DNA from: Rhizophagus sp. LPA8_4_AMF
Lineage: Eukaryota; Glomeromycota; Glomeromycetes; Glomerales; Glomeraceae
Length of the DNA: 25,905 nt
Direction: 5' to 3'
Assembly (NCBI GenBank): GCA_021464525.1
Contig: JADRCO010000826.1
Coordinates: 1-25,905, forward strand
Part shown: piece after piece, positions 10,399 through 20,717 of the stretch
Layout: each line of letters starts with the position of its first letter
Position numbering within the stretch: position 1 is the stretch's first letter
Program-made: the position numbers and the translations under genes
The notes under the pieces: generated by a model
Seen by the model: only the letters and a program-made list of their open reading frames with translations
Database searches by the model: none
What the model was told of the DNA's origin: nothing

Positions 10399-10998
10399 AT
10401 GACAAATGTGAAAAGGATTAGTATATGGCGAGAAGTTAAGAAATGGAGTAATAGATTTAGTAGTAGATTCATAAGTTTTCAAGAAAAATACGGAAAGAAG
10501 GCTAAAAAAGTGATAGAAGGAGATCAGCCGGAAAAGAAATATCAAAAATTTTAGAGATTATAAAGATAACCAAATAATTGTAATAATATCCACGATATTA
10601 GCAGGAGTTGATATTTCACATTTAGAACTGCTTGGATCAAATTTACGAATTAAAATTCCAAGTTTTAGTTTTCGTGATCTAGAAACTCGAAATATTGATG
10701 TTAATTTTAATGCTGAATTATCTCATGCAGCAAAACATAGTTTATTTTGGGGAGATGTCATTAATATTTTCATTGAAGATATTACTGCAATATTTATTCA
10801 GGTACGTAAATTATTTTTGCATTAATTTTTTTATTTTTTATTATAATAATCAATCATTAAAAATTTATTTTATTTTAGTGTTTCTATTTGACTCAAGTTG
10901 TATCATTTGGTTACACGCCTATATATACTATTTCAAAGTCTCTTATACACCTTATCAATAATATATATCTTATATATAAATATAAATGTAATCTTTAA
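10399..10998 (+). pseudogene. Broken copy of the C-terminal domain of the membrane protein gene
   Basis: An ATG at 10399 opens 51 codons ending PEKKYQKF, stopped by TAG at 10552. One base later in frame (from 10553) the homology continues as RDYKDNQ...STISAGVDISH, then ELSHAAKHSLFWGDV and IFIEDITAIFIQ to 10801. A GT-AG intron (10802-10878) sits at exactly the position of intron 8 of the gene at 725-4819. Exon 10879-10998 follows (CFYLTQVVSFGYTP..., stop TAA at 10996). Compared with the long gene it lacks the ectodomain and coiled coil and has about 18 extra residues after the LLGS motif. The +1 shift at the T-run 10549-10552 is the visible defect; a sequencing error there would restore a short gene of about 173 residues. 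Confidence 0.7.
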
Positions 10999-11425
10999 AT
11001 ACCAACTCGGGTAGGAAAGGCTCAAATTTGACTAATAGTTTTGTATTGTTCAATAAATATCTACTTATTATTATTAAATAAATATTAAATATCTTATATA
11101 CATTATTCTGGCGACTCTGCTTTTAATAAATTCTGTGTAAAATTTATATAAAAAATTTCCTTTAAATATTTAATAAAAATTGACCCCGATCGGAATATGA
11201 GAACCAATTTTATTACTTTATGTCGCCTAACTTTGTTACTGTACATATTAATATATTGATTTTTTTTGAGAAAATTTATAATTAATATTGTATATTAGAT
11301 TAACATAGTAATATTTGCTGGTACAGTAAAAGTCTTGCACAATATATCAATGCATCAAAGTCAAATTATTATATATCACCATATAAATGTATTGTTTCAT
11401 AATTTTGGTACAATTCATAGGAAGC
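10999..11425. other. Intergenic, nothing recognised
   Basis: AT-rich sequence. The string attattctggcgactctgct near 11101 recalls the sequence just inside some LTR retrotransposons (end of LTR plus primer-binding region). No paired LTR or gag fragment is visible, so it is not called. Confidence 0.3.
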
Positions 11426-11431
11426 CGTTCA

Positions 11432-12102
11432 AAATCCCGACGATCAGAATCCCGTCACAACACAAACCTGACGCTCACAATTTTGACAATTCATAATCCC
11501 GACACTAAATTCACTCATTATCTCGACACTTATCTCCTCTTGACTATTACATTATAATGACATAGTATTGTTTTTACAGATTTTTGCTAAAATTTAATAA
11601 GAAATGTTAATTCTTACAATAAAACATTAATATCATTACATAATTAATAAAAATATTAATTTCTAGCGATGTTTTATTAAAATTATTAAATATTAATAAT
11701 ATAAATATTAATTTTTGCGAAATATTTTAAAAAATATTTAAATTTGTTACTTTGATTATCGCAATGTATTATTATTAAAATATATATTAGTAATAAAAAA
11801 TCATTTAACTTTTTATTTTTTGAGATTTTTTTTGAGAAAATTATTAAAGTTTTAAAAAAATATAATTAATTTTACAATAAAAATTTTTAATTTTTGCGAT
11901 TTATTTTAAAAATTATTACATATTACTAATAAAAAGATTAATCATTACTACGTCTAATAATATAAAATTAAAAACAAAAAATGTGTCATGAATGTCGGGA
12001 ATAATGTGGTCTCGGGATTTTGAATTTTTTTGGAATTATGATTTTTGTCAGGATTGTGAGTGCCAAGTTTGTGTAACGATGGGATTCTGATCGTCAGGAT
12101 TT
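11432..12102. mobile_element. ~670-bp element with long terminal inverted repeats
   Basis: The left end (from 11434, atcccgacgatcagaatccc, continuing through acacaaac and ctcacaat) is matched by the reverse complement of the right end, which reads atcctgacgatcagaatccc, then acacaaac and ctcacaatcc, running inward from 12100. The inverted repeats extend about 60-70 bp at roughly 80 percent identity. The interior (11540-11980) is almost pure A/T with TATTAAT words and has no coding capacity. This fits a MITE. A target-site duplication is not obvious in the flanks. Confidence 0.65.
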
Positions 12103-12904
12103 CTTGGTAAATCCGACTAAATCTCTTAAAGGTGTATTTAAATCTTCTCGCTTCCTATCTGAAAATCTTTGATTTCACTAATTTATGATTTATAAATAAA
12201 AGAAAATATAATTTGGGAACATATATTAAAATGGGATTATCAAGACATCGACATTTCTTTTAGAGTTGTTTATTAATGAAAGATATAATTTCTCGTTAAA
12301 GAATTCGCACAAAAAGTTTGTCCATATAAAATTAAATATTAAAGGCTATATTATTTGACATTATCAGTTATTGTGTCGTAAAATGCAGTTTTCTATAACA
12401 AATTCCTTGAAACTCATAAACCATACGGAAAAATTCAATTGTAAAATACTTGTTCATTATGTTAATTTCTTACGTAACCTTTAAGGATACATGAAGATCC
12501 AAATGAATAACATATTGCCAAATAACTAGGCAGTAATTAATAAAAAATTATTGTTTTGGTCAATAAATAATTTATTATGTCCCTTCTTTCCATACAGATA
12601 TTTATTGCATATCTATGTTATCGAACATCTGTTAATGAATGTACATCGGCATTGACTAACTCGCATCGAATGTCAAAATTACAATATAATAGTCAATGTC
12701 ATCATCATCATTCTTCGTTAATTTTTTCAACACTTCGACCTGTCAATGGCAACATTTACTATTATTTACAATAACCTTACGGCATATCATACAAAAATTC
12801 ACGTTTCGATAATTATTTAATTAACAAAAATAATATTTTATGTAAGCTTATTGATTTCTAATTTTAAGACTCAATTTATAGTTTACGTTTAAATCTGTAA
12901 AAAC
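12103..12904. other. Intergenic, nothing recognised
   Basis: No gene is supported. A 65-codon open frame on the plus strand (12577-12774) has no recognisable motif and simple His-rich composition, so it is treated as chance. Confidence 0.35.
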
Positions 12905-12910
12905 TTTATT
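12905..12910 (-). promoter_or_regulatory. Candidate polyadenylation signal of the lysozyme gene
   Basis: A minus-strand AATAAA lies about 80 nt past the lysozyme stop codon. That is a sensible position for a fungal 3' end, though such words are common in this AT-rich DNA. Confidence 0.35.
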
Positions 12911-12991
12911 TTTTTTTCCTAACTTACTAATAAAAACTAAAAATATAAAAACTAAAAATATAATGAAGTAAATACACACATATATAATGAC

Positions 12992-13602
12992 TTAACAACC
13001 ACCACTCTTACAAAACAAATCCCTTTCGGCATTACGACGTCTAATCAAACCGGGCAATTTTTTGCCACCACCATAGACCCATTTTCCAAATTCCAAGGAA
13101 GCACCTTTGGTGTCACCAGCGTTAAGTTTCCTACGCAATGTGGATTCTTGATAAGCACCACAACCAAGATTGAAGGCAAATGAAACCAAGGCAGAGAACT
13201 GATCGGGATTTAGCTTAGTCTGAGTGTTTGACTCGATACATTTTTCGAAACCGGCTAAATCCGATTTGAGCAATGCTTCTCCTTCAGGGCGACTGATGGG
13301 AGCCCGAATTTTACTACAATCATGAACGTGACATGCATGACCATATCCGATAGTTTTGATGCCCTGGTATCATAGTAATAAATAATGTGATTCATATTCA
13401 ACTTTGCGATTTCATCAATAAAAAATGAACTTACCACTGGATCAGTGTAAAAATTAGGGCGGAAACCTTCAAAACTCTCAATAAGATCCAAACCTTCCTT
13501 GTTGATGTTTTGAGCACGACGCATCAATTCTGAAGATGTACCAGTTATGAGGATGGCTAAAACAATCATTAAAGTAATTACATTAGACAAATTCTTGGCC
13601 AT
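12992..13602 (-). CDS. Secreted GH24 phage-type lysozyme (muramidase)
   Basis: Exon 1 is 13602-13435 and exon 2 is 13363-12992, with a 71-nt GT-AG phase-0 intron, giving 179 residues. GH24 enzymes hydrolyse the beta-1,4 bond between N-acetylmuramic acid and N-acetylglucosamine in bacterial peptidoglycan. The N-terminus (MAKNLSNVITLMIVLAIL) is a signal peptide, cut near residue 24, so the enzyme should be exported. The active-site block reads ESFEGFRPNFYTDPV, then GIKTIGYGH. The triad E45, D54, T60 has the same spacing as E11, D20, T26 of T4 lysozyme. The C-terminal lobe has the typical LNPDQFSALVSFAFNLG and LPGLIRRRNAERDLF motifs. Six cysteines (67, 72, 98, 124, 174, 179) suggest disulfides. 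The start at 13602 is preferred over an upstream ATG at 13668 because it begins the signal peptide directly. Likely role: digestion or control of bacteria. The family is mainly phage and bacterial, so ancient transfer is plausible. Confidence 0.93.
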
Positions 13603-13734
13603 TTTGATACAGAAAGTAAGAAAGTAAATAATAATAAATGTAAGTAATAATAAGCGTAAATGTAACAAATTAAATGTTGTTATTAAGAATTATAAACACA
13701 AAGAATGGAGAACATGAAATGCGATTGAAGCATG

Positions 13735-13742
13735 TATTTATA
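13735..13742 (-). promoter_or_regulatory. TATA box of the lysozyme gene
   Basis: TATAAATA on the minus strand, about 130 nt upstream of the ATG, implies a 5' leader of roughly 100 nt. The word is consistent with a TATA box and suitably placed, but it has not been shown to be functional. Confidence 0.45.
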
Positions 13743-13869
13743 ACAGTAGGAGTCTTATTGAAAGCATTCTGACGTTTGTACGTAAAAAAATATATGATAG
13801 AAATTCTCGTAGAGTTGTTTTGATTATCGATACAATCAATCTCATGAATATCATCATTAGTAAGGCTGG

Positions 13870-14195
13870 GGAGTAGATTTGTATCCGTTCATCCGGATAT
13901 CTGATTCCGTTCACAGATAATTTATCCAGATATAATCAGGATAATCCGGTCATTACCCTATCCTAAATTATCCGTAAATCCAAAGATTTCTGCAGTGTAA
14001 TTCAGGCCAAATTTTATAATCCCAACCAGAATTATGACTCAATAAGTTGATCATTCCTTTTTTGACGATAGCCGTTCCACAACAATTTCCCTAAATCAAA
14101 AATTTCCTTTTTAGGTCTGTGTAAAAATAATTTCCGAAAAAGTAAAAATTTAACATTATTCTGGCCAGAACTATAAAATTGATAAAATTGGCAAT
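13870..14195. repeat. Degenerate inverted-repeat element(s)
   Basis: The left part (13880-13980) is rich in ATCCGGATATCTGAT, ATCAGGATAATCCGG and similar short inverted matches, as at 9905-9990. The right part has gccaaattttataatcc...ccagaattat (14008-14036) matched in reverse by ttattctggccagaactataaaatt...aaaattggc (14157-14191). The inner string ttcctttttt is also found inside the element at 19801-20299. It is probably a decayed MITE. Confidence 0.4.
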
Positions 14196-14224
14196 ATCAA
14201 CCGTTTTTAACAGATACATAATCT

Positions 14225-14860
14225 ACTGGGAAGGCTTAAATTCCTAGAGGCGTTAAAAATTGGAGAATAATATCACTCAACATGTTAACAAGCTTGGATT
14301 CTAAATATTATTAGGCTGGATCATAAGGCTGGGAGGCTTAAATTCTTAAAGTGAGTCAGAGAATAATATCGATAATCATCTCTAAATCTCATTAGGCTGG
14401 ATCGTAAGGCTGAGAGGCTTAAATTCTAAAAGTGATTCGGGGAATAATATCACCAATTATCTTTAAATCTCATTAGGCTGGATCATAAGGCTGGGAGGCT
14501 TTAAATTCTTATAGTGAATAAAATCGGAGAATAATATCACTTAACATGTTAACAAGCTTGGATTCTCTCATTAGGCTGGATCATAAGGTTGTGAGGCTTA
14601 AATTCTTAAAGTGGGTCGGAGGATAATATTACTAATCATCTCTAAATCTCATTAGGCTGGATCGTAAGGCTGTGAGGCTTAAATTCTTAAAGTGAGATCT
14701 TTAAATCTCATTAGGCTGGATCATAGGGCTGGGAGGCTTTAAATTCTTATAGTGAGTAAAATTGGAGAATAATATCACTCAACATGTTAACAAGCTTGGA
14801 TTCTAAATCTCATTAGGCTGGATCGTAAGGCTGGGAGGCTTAAATTCTTAAAAGTGAGGC
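14225..14860 (+). repeat. Tandem array, seven copies of an AGGCTGGATCATAAGGCTG unit
   Basis: The core aggctggatc(a/g)taaggctgggag begins at 14313, 14394, 14475, 14573, 14654, 14713 and 14815, and a degenerate half unit precedes it. Spacings are 81, 81, 98, 81, 59 and 102 bp. Two spacer types alternate. The short type reads gtgagtcgg-agaataatatcac-aatcatctctaaatct. The long type carries ggagaataatatcactcaa followed by catgttaacaagcttgga. The 59-bp unit is an internal deletion. No reading frame crosses it. It is a minisatellite with higher-order structure. Confidence 0.85.
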
Positions 14861-15434
14861 GTTGAAACATTGATGGGTGTAAATCATCAGAAATCATTTC
14901 GGTAATTTGACGTCATTTTCTTGTCGATTTGCATATCTGTTTAACCACCGATCATTTTTAACGTTTTAAGGTTAATGGCATAAACAAAGCATGTCGATCA
15001 TGCAATAAATAGGAATTTAAAAAATTTTTGATTGTTGACCTGAAATTTCACGATGATCACTATTATTGTGCAGCGAAGCACATCATAGTTGATGATTATT
15101 TGTATCGCAGTAATACATTACTATTGTTGATTATTAAATTTTCAAAGTATATCGGAATATCGGAATTTTCGGTGCTGCAGTATAATTTGCCAACACTTGA
15201 TAAATTTGCACTTGCATAGGTTTTGAGAATGATGCCATTTTTAATTTTTTAATTCGAAATAAATAAAATGAATGATTATATTTCCCCAATTAGTAAAATA
15301 AGTTTAATAATAAATATTCCATTTATCGACTACTACAAATGTATCAAAGTTAATCTTTTAAATGAATTTATCAATTATTCACTATTGTCTATTGCCAACG
15401 CAACTTTGGCTTGTCCCAGACGATTTATTTTTCT
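14861..15434. other. Intergenic; beyond the 3' break of the kinase relic
   Basis: No feature is supported. Kinase homology on the minus strand stops abruptly at 15435, so the end of that gene was deleted or displaced. Plus-strand open frames overlapping the relic (15268-15574) are shadows of it. Confidence 0.35.
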
Positions 15435-16380
15435 ATATGGCAATACTCCACATATTTTATCATCTGATTTTTGTTCATTTGATGGTCCTGATAATCCAAA
15501 ATCTGAAATATATGAAATATTTTCATTGTTCTTATAATTTAATAATATATTTCCACCATGAAAAATCCTTGTGAAAATATCCTAATTATGCAAATATTTT
15601 TGTGATAGTCCATGTAAAAAATTAATTTTATCTTTCCATAAAACGTTGTTGAAATTGTTTGAAAGCAAACATCTCAAATTTCCAATTTCGCAAATTCGAT
15701 AGTTTCCGGATCTTTAGTCATTCCATAAAATTTTAATGAATTTGCATATTATTTATTTTAAAATTCCAATTTGCTTTAAGCTTAATATTAAGTAGAATAA
15801 ATGTTTAAATTTTATATTATTAATTAATAAAAATTCTAATATTATAAATATCTCACTTAAATATTCAGCTGACATATTCTGTGAATTATTCAGCCTTTTC
15901 AAAGAGACTAGGATTTGATTTTTCCAACTTCCATAATCTAGTTTATAATATTCTGCTTGTCCATCAATCCATGTTGCAGAGTATACTTGAGCAAATCCAC
16001 CTACACCAATTCGTCTTATATCTTCGAATCTATCAAATGGTACCCATTCGAGAAATCTAGCATCATCTTTATCATAATTCTTTCTTGTATCATAAAATTG
16101 TATCTTTGATAAATTTATCAATATCATGATTTTCACTTTTGTTCCAACCTTCGATCATGCAACGAGGATCGCATTCTTTGCAACATAATTCTTCAATAAA
16201 TGGTTTGTTGCAATAAGAACAATTTTTTTGATTTATGTTCACTGAATCATGGTCTTTTTTATTAGTTATATTTAAATTATTACATTCAGATTCAATAGAA
16301 ACTTAAGTTACGTTTTCTTTATTCGTATTTAGATAATTGTGAGCGTTACTAGCAAATGAATCGTTATGAGAACGAAAAGG
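15435..16380 (-). pseudogene. Protein kinase pseudogene (Rhizophagus-type, Zn-motif N-terminus)
   Basis: On the minus strand the order is that of a complete kinase. First comes a Cys-rich N-terminus (NCSYCNKPFIEEL, then CKECDPRC), then NHDIDKFIKDTI. The N-lobe reads LEWVPFDRFEDIRRIGVGG, then FAQVYSATW. Next is the beta4-beta5 piece SLKFYGMTKDPET, and VLWKDKINFLH follows. The C-lobe has HGGNILL, SDFGL near 15495-15506, and GVLPY, ending at 15435. It is dead. There is an in-frame TAA at 16305-16303, a frame change near 16100, and the splice donor expected at 15851 reads AT instead of GT. The catalytic-loop region has a further stop and frame changes, and everything after VLPY (APE motif, lower lobe) is missing. 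It belongs to a different subfamily from the array at 20760. Confidence 0.85.
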
Positions 16381-17884
16381 AATTTAATTTCCAAAATTAG
16401 TTAGAGTGGTAGATCAAAATTAGTTTACGTCATTCATAAATTTATGGGCGTGTATTTGTTAACTAATCAGCGAGTAAATAATAAAAATCATGAACAATTA
16501 TTAGGAGCCATGTATAAATTATAAAAAGATAATATAAAATATTCTAAAAATTTAAATAAATTGACTTGTACGGTATAATAATTATACCCCAAATGCTATT
16601 TTTTAAGGATTAAAAAGGCTTTAATATTTTGTGCATGTCTTTTCCATCGACATTATTTGCATCATAATGTGAAGAATAGCTGACTTTTCAATTTGTTCTA
16701 TGTGCTTTTTCCAAATCCACATTTTGCAATATACTAAATATACTGTATATTACATTGTAAAGATATATTATGCGGTCCACACTAATATTTGAATACAAAT
16801 TTTCTGTTGATAATTTAGTATTTTGATAAAACATCAATGTATTCATATTTCCAATTAATCAAATTTTGTTGAAATTACAAACTTGAAACTAATTTCCAAG
16901 TTTTTCCTCCCAATTTTTTCTCATAATATGTTCCCTTTGCATAATTTACTTGTTTACATTGTATTTTAGTTAATGAGCTTATGCAAAGAGATGATAACGA
17001 TTATGAATAAAAATATTACCGGTAGCAAGAATCATGTCAAACATGCAGTATGAATACAAATCATATCATTTTTACTGTCGTCAATCAAAATAGTTAATTC
17101 AGGTTAGATAATCGGCGTTGATACACTGTTGATACATATTATTTATGCATCATTTGTTTATTGGTATGTCCTCTTGGGGGAAAAAAAAATCATACGAATA
17201 AGAGGATAAATTCAAAGAAAACAAGGAAATCCTTCTAAATAGCCTGTAATTCTAAACTCGTAATGTAGTATATAAATGTTAAACTAACAATGAAACAAAG
17301 ATTGAACCAAATTGTATTTTTTAAAAATTTTTTGGTGCGTTTTTTAAGACCGAAAATTTTGTATATATTGTATCATATATATTGCAAATTTATTAATCCG
17401 AAGTGCATCGAAGGACTATACATTATTGAATATTATTAATAATTGATTTACATTTTTTCTAGCAAATTATAATTCAATTTTAATATATTAGGAAACGGGA
17501 CCCGGTATACAGTCCGAAATGCCGTTTCTGATTCCTCTAGTCCGTTTTACTTAGAAATGTATCAATAGCATAACTTTTAAGACAAACAGGATAAACCCAC
17601 GGTAATAATTTATCAACAACGTAACACTTGCGAATCATCGCCTGATTATCTGTGAAACTCACCTATACCCCAACTCCCCAAAAAATTGTTTCCTAAGTTC
17701 CACAAAAATTATTACCATTACACCATTACACGGCTTTCACATGTCACGAGAAATTAATGAAACTATATCTAATGCACAATAAAATTTTTTTTTTCAGTTT
17801 CTCAATTGTAATGTTTTGATAAAAGCACAATTAGAAAAGGTGAAGCAATTTATACGGGGAGTAATATACTACTTTAATATAACA
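16381..17884. other. Intergenic, nothing recognised
   Basis: AT-rich. A short inverted match (gaaacggga near 17492 against ccgtttctg near 17522) is the only structure noted. No frame of protein-like composition was seen on either strand. Confidence 0.35.
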
Positions 17885-18265
17885 AGGTAGAAAACCTTCT
17901 TCGAGGTAGGTAAATTTTCACAGCTATCTTGTTCCAGTACTCTATTTTACGGGTAACATAACATAAACCTAAGATACTATATTGCAATTTATTCGTAATA
18001 TTATTGTAAAGATTATTTATTTATAAAATTCTATTTCAGTGTATAACTCCTCGATATCGGTATGAGCGTTTTGAACAACTAGGGCGTCAAAATTAGTGAA
18101 GTAATTAGGAAAACCCCTCTTGAAGTAAGTAACTAGGACGTTTATAAACAACAATTTAATGGGTACAGCATTTTCACAACTATTTTATTTTGATAGCTTT
18201 ATCTACGGATGAACGTTAACCAGGAAACTTACCGCAATTTTATTCGTAAAATAATTTTGGAAACA
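17885..18265 (+). repeat. Diverged tandem duplication, ~219 bp apart
   Basis: Three matching segments occur in the same order. gaaaaccttcttcgaggtaggtaa (from 17890) matches gaaaacccctcttgaagtaagtaa (from 18109). attttcacagctatcttgtt matches attttcacaactattttatt. gcaatttattcgtaatatta matches gcaattttattcgtaaaata. Identity is perhaps 75-80 percent within these blocks. No coding content is recognised. Confidence 0.5.
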
Positions 18266-19275
18266 AGTCATATGCGGCAATGGTTCAAATGTTAACTTGA
18301 ACGTTTATACCATATTCATAATTTTGGTATAAAATAATCTGGAAGTCATAACGATCCTATAATTATAGGAGATTACGTAAGTTGAAGGGATTTTTTTGCT
18401 TTTGAATTCACGTTAAGGTATTAAAAATTTTTTGAACCCTCTAGTTGATTTGATGATTAAGTATTACAAAAATATACATACAAAGTATATTCATTCTTCA
18501 AATAGAAATTTACTCAATTTCAAACCATCTCTTATTTTTATACTATTAAAAGATCACTACATAATCTTGCTATTAGACTATTACCTTTTCCTAATCCCTT
18601 TTACTTTAATTCACATCATAATTTTTCTTTAAAATCCACTTAGTCTTCTTATCCTTACCCTTACGCAATTTTTCCAAAAATCGTAAATGTTTTTATATTT
18701 GCTGGAAGCCTCCGGACTTGGACGCCCAGGTCCGACCGAGCTAGCAAAGATTTCTTTTTCTGAAATATTTTCAAAAATTTTTCAGAGTTTGTTTCTCCAC
18801 TCTCTAATAATATCATGGATAAATGTTATTTATTACCCTTGAAGAAAAAAATTAATTATAAAAGTTATTCAAAATTTGTTAACTAAACGTGTTTGTGAAA
18901 TCTCTTGAAGAAAAACACATTTATGAAGATTCATTTAAGCGCGTGAAAAGAAATTGGTTGATAAAGTCTCTGGATATTTTATAAAGACTTTTTTCCTCAA
19001 AACACATCCATGATCCAACGGATCCCCCTCCCTATCAAATCCTTTCACTGTATCGCGCACTTCTTTTTTTTTAATTTTGTGCATACACTTTAATCCCAAT
19101 TTCACACTTTCACATGTTGAATATGTTAAGTTTGGAGATTCGCTTAATAGTCGAGATGATGATGGCCTAATTTATGGATCAAAGTAAACCTTTAATAAAA
19201 GAATTTAAAGTAGCAGACATTTACTTTCAATTCTAAATTTTAAATGTATAATAATATAAAAAATTATATTATTTT
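18266..19275. other. Intergenic, with one GC-rich island
   Basis: Mostly A/T. The stretch 18703-18752 (ggaagcctccggacttggacg...gtccgaccgagct) is unusually GC-rich and resembles the start of the block at 10034-10070 (cctccaggctccgggcactt). It may be a relic of the same repeat family. No gene is supported. Confidence 0.35.
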
Positions 19276-19518
19276 TTACGAATTCGCCATATAATCACGA
19301 ATTTTTGTTGGACTTCCTTTGTTAGATTCATCAATTCCACTTATCATTATTACGCAACTATTCGGTATCATAAGTGTAATAAAATAAATTCTTCCAACTT
19401 TAATCTTTAAAACAATGAACTCAATATAATAAAAGACAGCACATAAATTACGTTTGCGAGATATTGAAAAATGATATCTGATATGTATTATATTTGTTAC
19501 ACTGATGTTGTATGGCAT
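19276..19518 (-). CDS. Short open frame, 80 codons, unknown
   Basis: An ATG-to-TAA frame of 80 codons has mixed composition (segments RKRNLCAVFYYIEFIVLKIK and MISGIDESNKGSPTKIRDY). There is no signal peptide and no known motif, and the middle is hydrophobic. No promoter or intron supports it. It may be chance or part of a relic. Confidence 0.2.
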   Translation of the reverse strand: MPYNISVTNIIHIRYHFSISRKRNLCAVFYYIEFIVLKIKVGRIYFITLMIPNSCVIMISGIDESNKGSPTKIRDYMANS

Positions 19519-19791
19519 GGTATGTTCAACTAATCATTGATGTAACATATTTACAAAGAGATTTAATTAAGAAATTTTCAAATAGATTACGTGTCACGTT
19601 TTCAGAAAAAAGATTCTTGTAGTGTTGATAGTTATTTGGGATTGCTATATTTGTTTTGTTTTAATTAATTTGATTTTTTAACAAGAAACAATTAAACAGA
19701 TTCTTGACGAGAAACAACTGAATATGTTTAGAAAAAAATGAACATACTGTACATTCTCGAAGTATATAATTTCAAATACATTAATTAATTA

Positions 19792-20308
19792 TATCAGATA
19801 GAGTTTGAAACCGGTTGCATTTTTGAAAACCGAATTTAAAACGGGTAATCGGTTTGACCCTTTCCAAATTGGTTTTTAAAAACCGATTGAAACCGATTTG
19901 TGCATCCGGTTTTATACCTATAATTTCGGCGCAAATTTTATAATTCCGGCCAATTTTACGAAAATTTCCTTTTTTGGACATTAATGAATGTAACGTTACA
20001 CAACCCAAAAAAGGAAATTTTGTTTCTCGGTAAAAATTGGGAAATGTGGTACACTAATATCCAAAAAAGGAAATTTTTGTGCCGATCGTTTAATCCCACC
20101 GGCCGAAATTATTATGGTCACGTGATTCAGGGTGCCGGCATAATTTTTTTTTTTTTGATATCAAACCGGTTTGGACACCCGGTTGCACCCGCTTTAAACG
20201 CAAACCGGTTTTCGTAGTATAAATCCGGGTTAAACTGAATGATCAGAAAACCGGTTGAAACTGAATTTAAAACCGGATGGTACATCCGGTTGCAAACTCT
20301 ATCAGATA
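19792..20308. mobile_element. 499-bp inverted-repeat element flanked by 9-bp direct repeat
   Basis: The body 19801-20299 begins GAGTTTGAAACCGG and ends CCGGTTGCAAACTC. Inverted matches continue inward through many AACCGGTT, AAACCGATT and ACCCGGTT words. TATCAGATA occurs immediately outside both ends (19792-19800 and 20300-20308), which would be a 9-bp target-site duplication, as made by Mutator-like elements. The word is nearly palindromic, so it could instead be part of the inverted repeat. The centre carries ccaaaaaaggaaatt words in both orientations. There is no coding capacity; open frames here are by-products. Confidence 0.7.
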
Positions 20309-20717
20309 GCTTAAAAGTTAAAACTTAATACTAAATTTTTCAGATTTTTTACTCTATTACAGTAAGTTTAACATTATCTGAACTAAAATAATTCCTAAAA
20401 ATTAAATAAATTCTGTAGTTTATACTGTAAAACAATAGTCACCCAATTCATAAAAGGGAGTCTGTTCTATAAAAAATTGCATACATTCTTATTAATTTTT
20501 TGCGCAGTTTTATTATTTGTGTTACCTTTTGAATATATTATATGAATTGTTAACAGCATTATTGTAGTTTTTTCCATGTGAAATACGCAGGATGATTCAC
20601 ATTCGTGAAACCTACGCCCTCACACATAAAAATAATTTGTTAAACTATAGCATTATATTCATGTTCAGTTGCTATGCATTATTATGCATGAATTGCATGT
20701 GTAACGTTCATTATCAC
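20309..20717. other. Upstream region of the kinase array
   Basis: AT-rich intergenic sequence. A repeated gcatgaattgcatg-type word near 20686-20699 lies just before the TATA box and could be a regulatory palindrome (GCAT...ATGC). Nothing else is supported. Confidence 0.3.

Noticed and set aside
10273-10545. 90-residue minus-strand frame
   Set aside because: Antisense to the micro-exon-like repeat and the C-terminal copy; Phe/Leu-rich composition is expected opposite Lys/Glu codons.
11090-11120. LTR retrotransposon boundary (ctggcgactctgct)
   Set aside because: No partner LTR, primer-binding match that can be verified, or gag/pol fragment is present.
13255-13668. 137-residue minus-strand protein starting at 13668
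   Set aside because: It reads through the lysozyme intron into the wrong frame. Splicing restores the GH24 active-site block.
14225-14860. CRISPR-like array
   Set aside because: Repeats and spacers are both repeated, units are unequal, and the DNA is eukaryotic. It is a minisatellite.
15268-15574. Plus-strand frames of 89 and 70 codons
   Set aside because: Partly antisense to the kinase relic, with no recognisable motif.
19781-20217. Open frames of 75-77 codons on both strands
   Set aside because: They arise within the CCGG-rich inverted-repeat element. Repetitive ends, no protein-like features.
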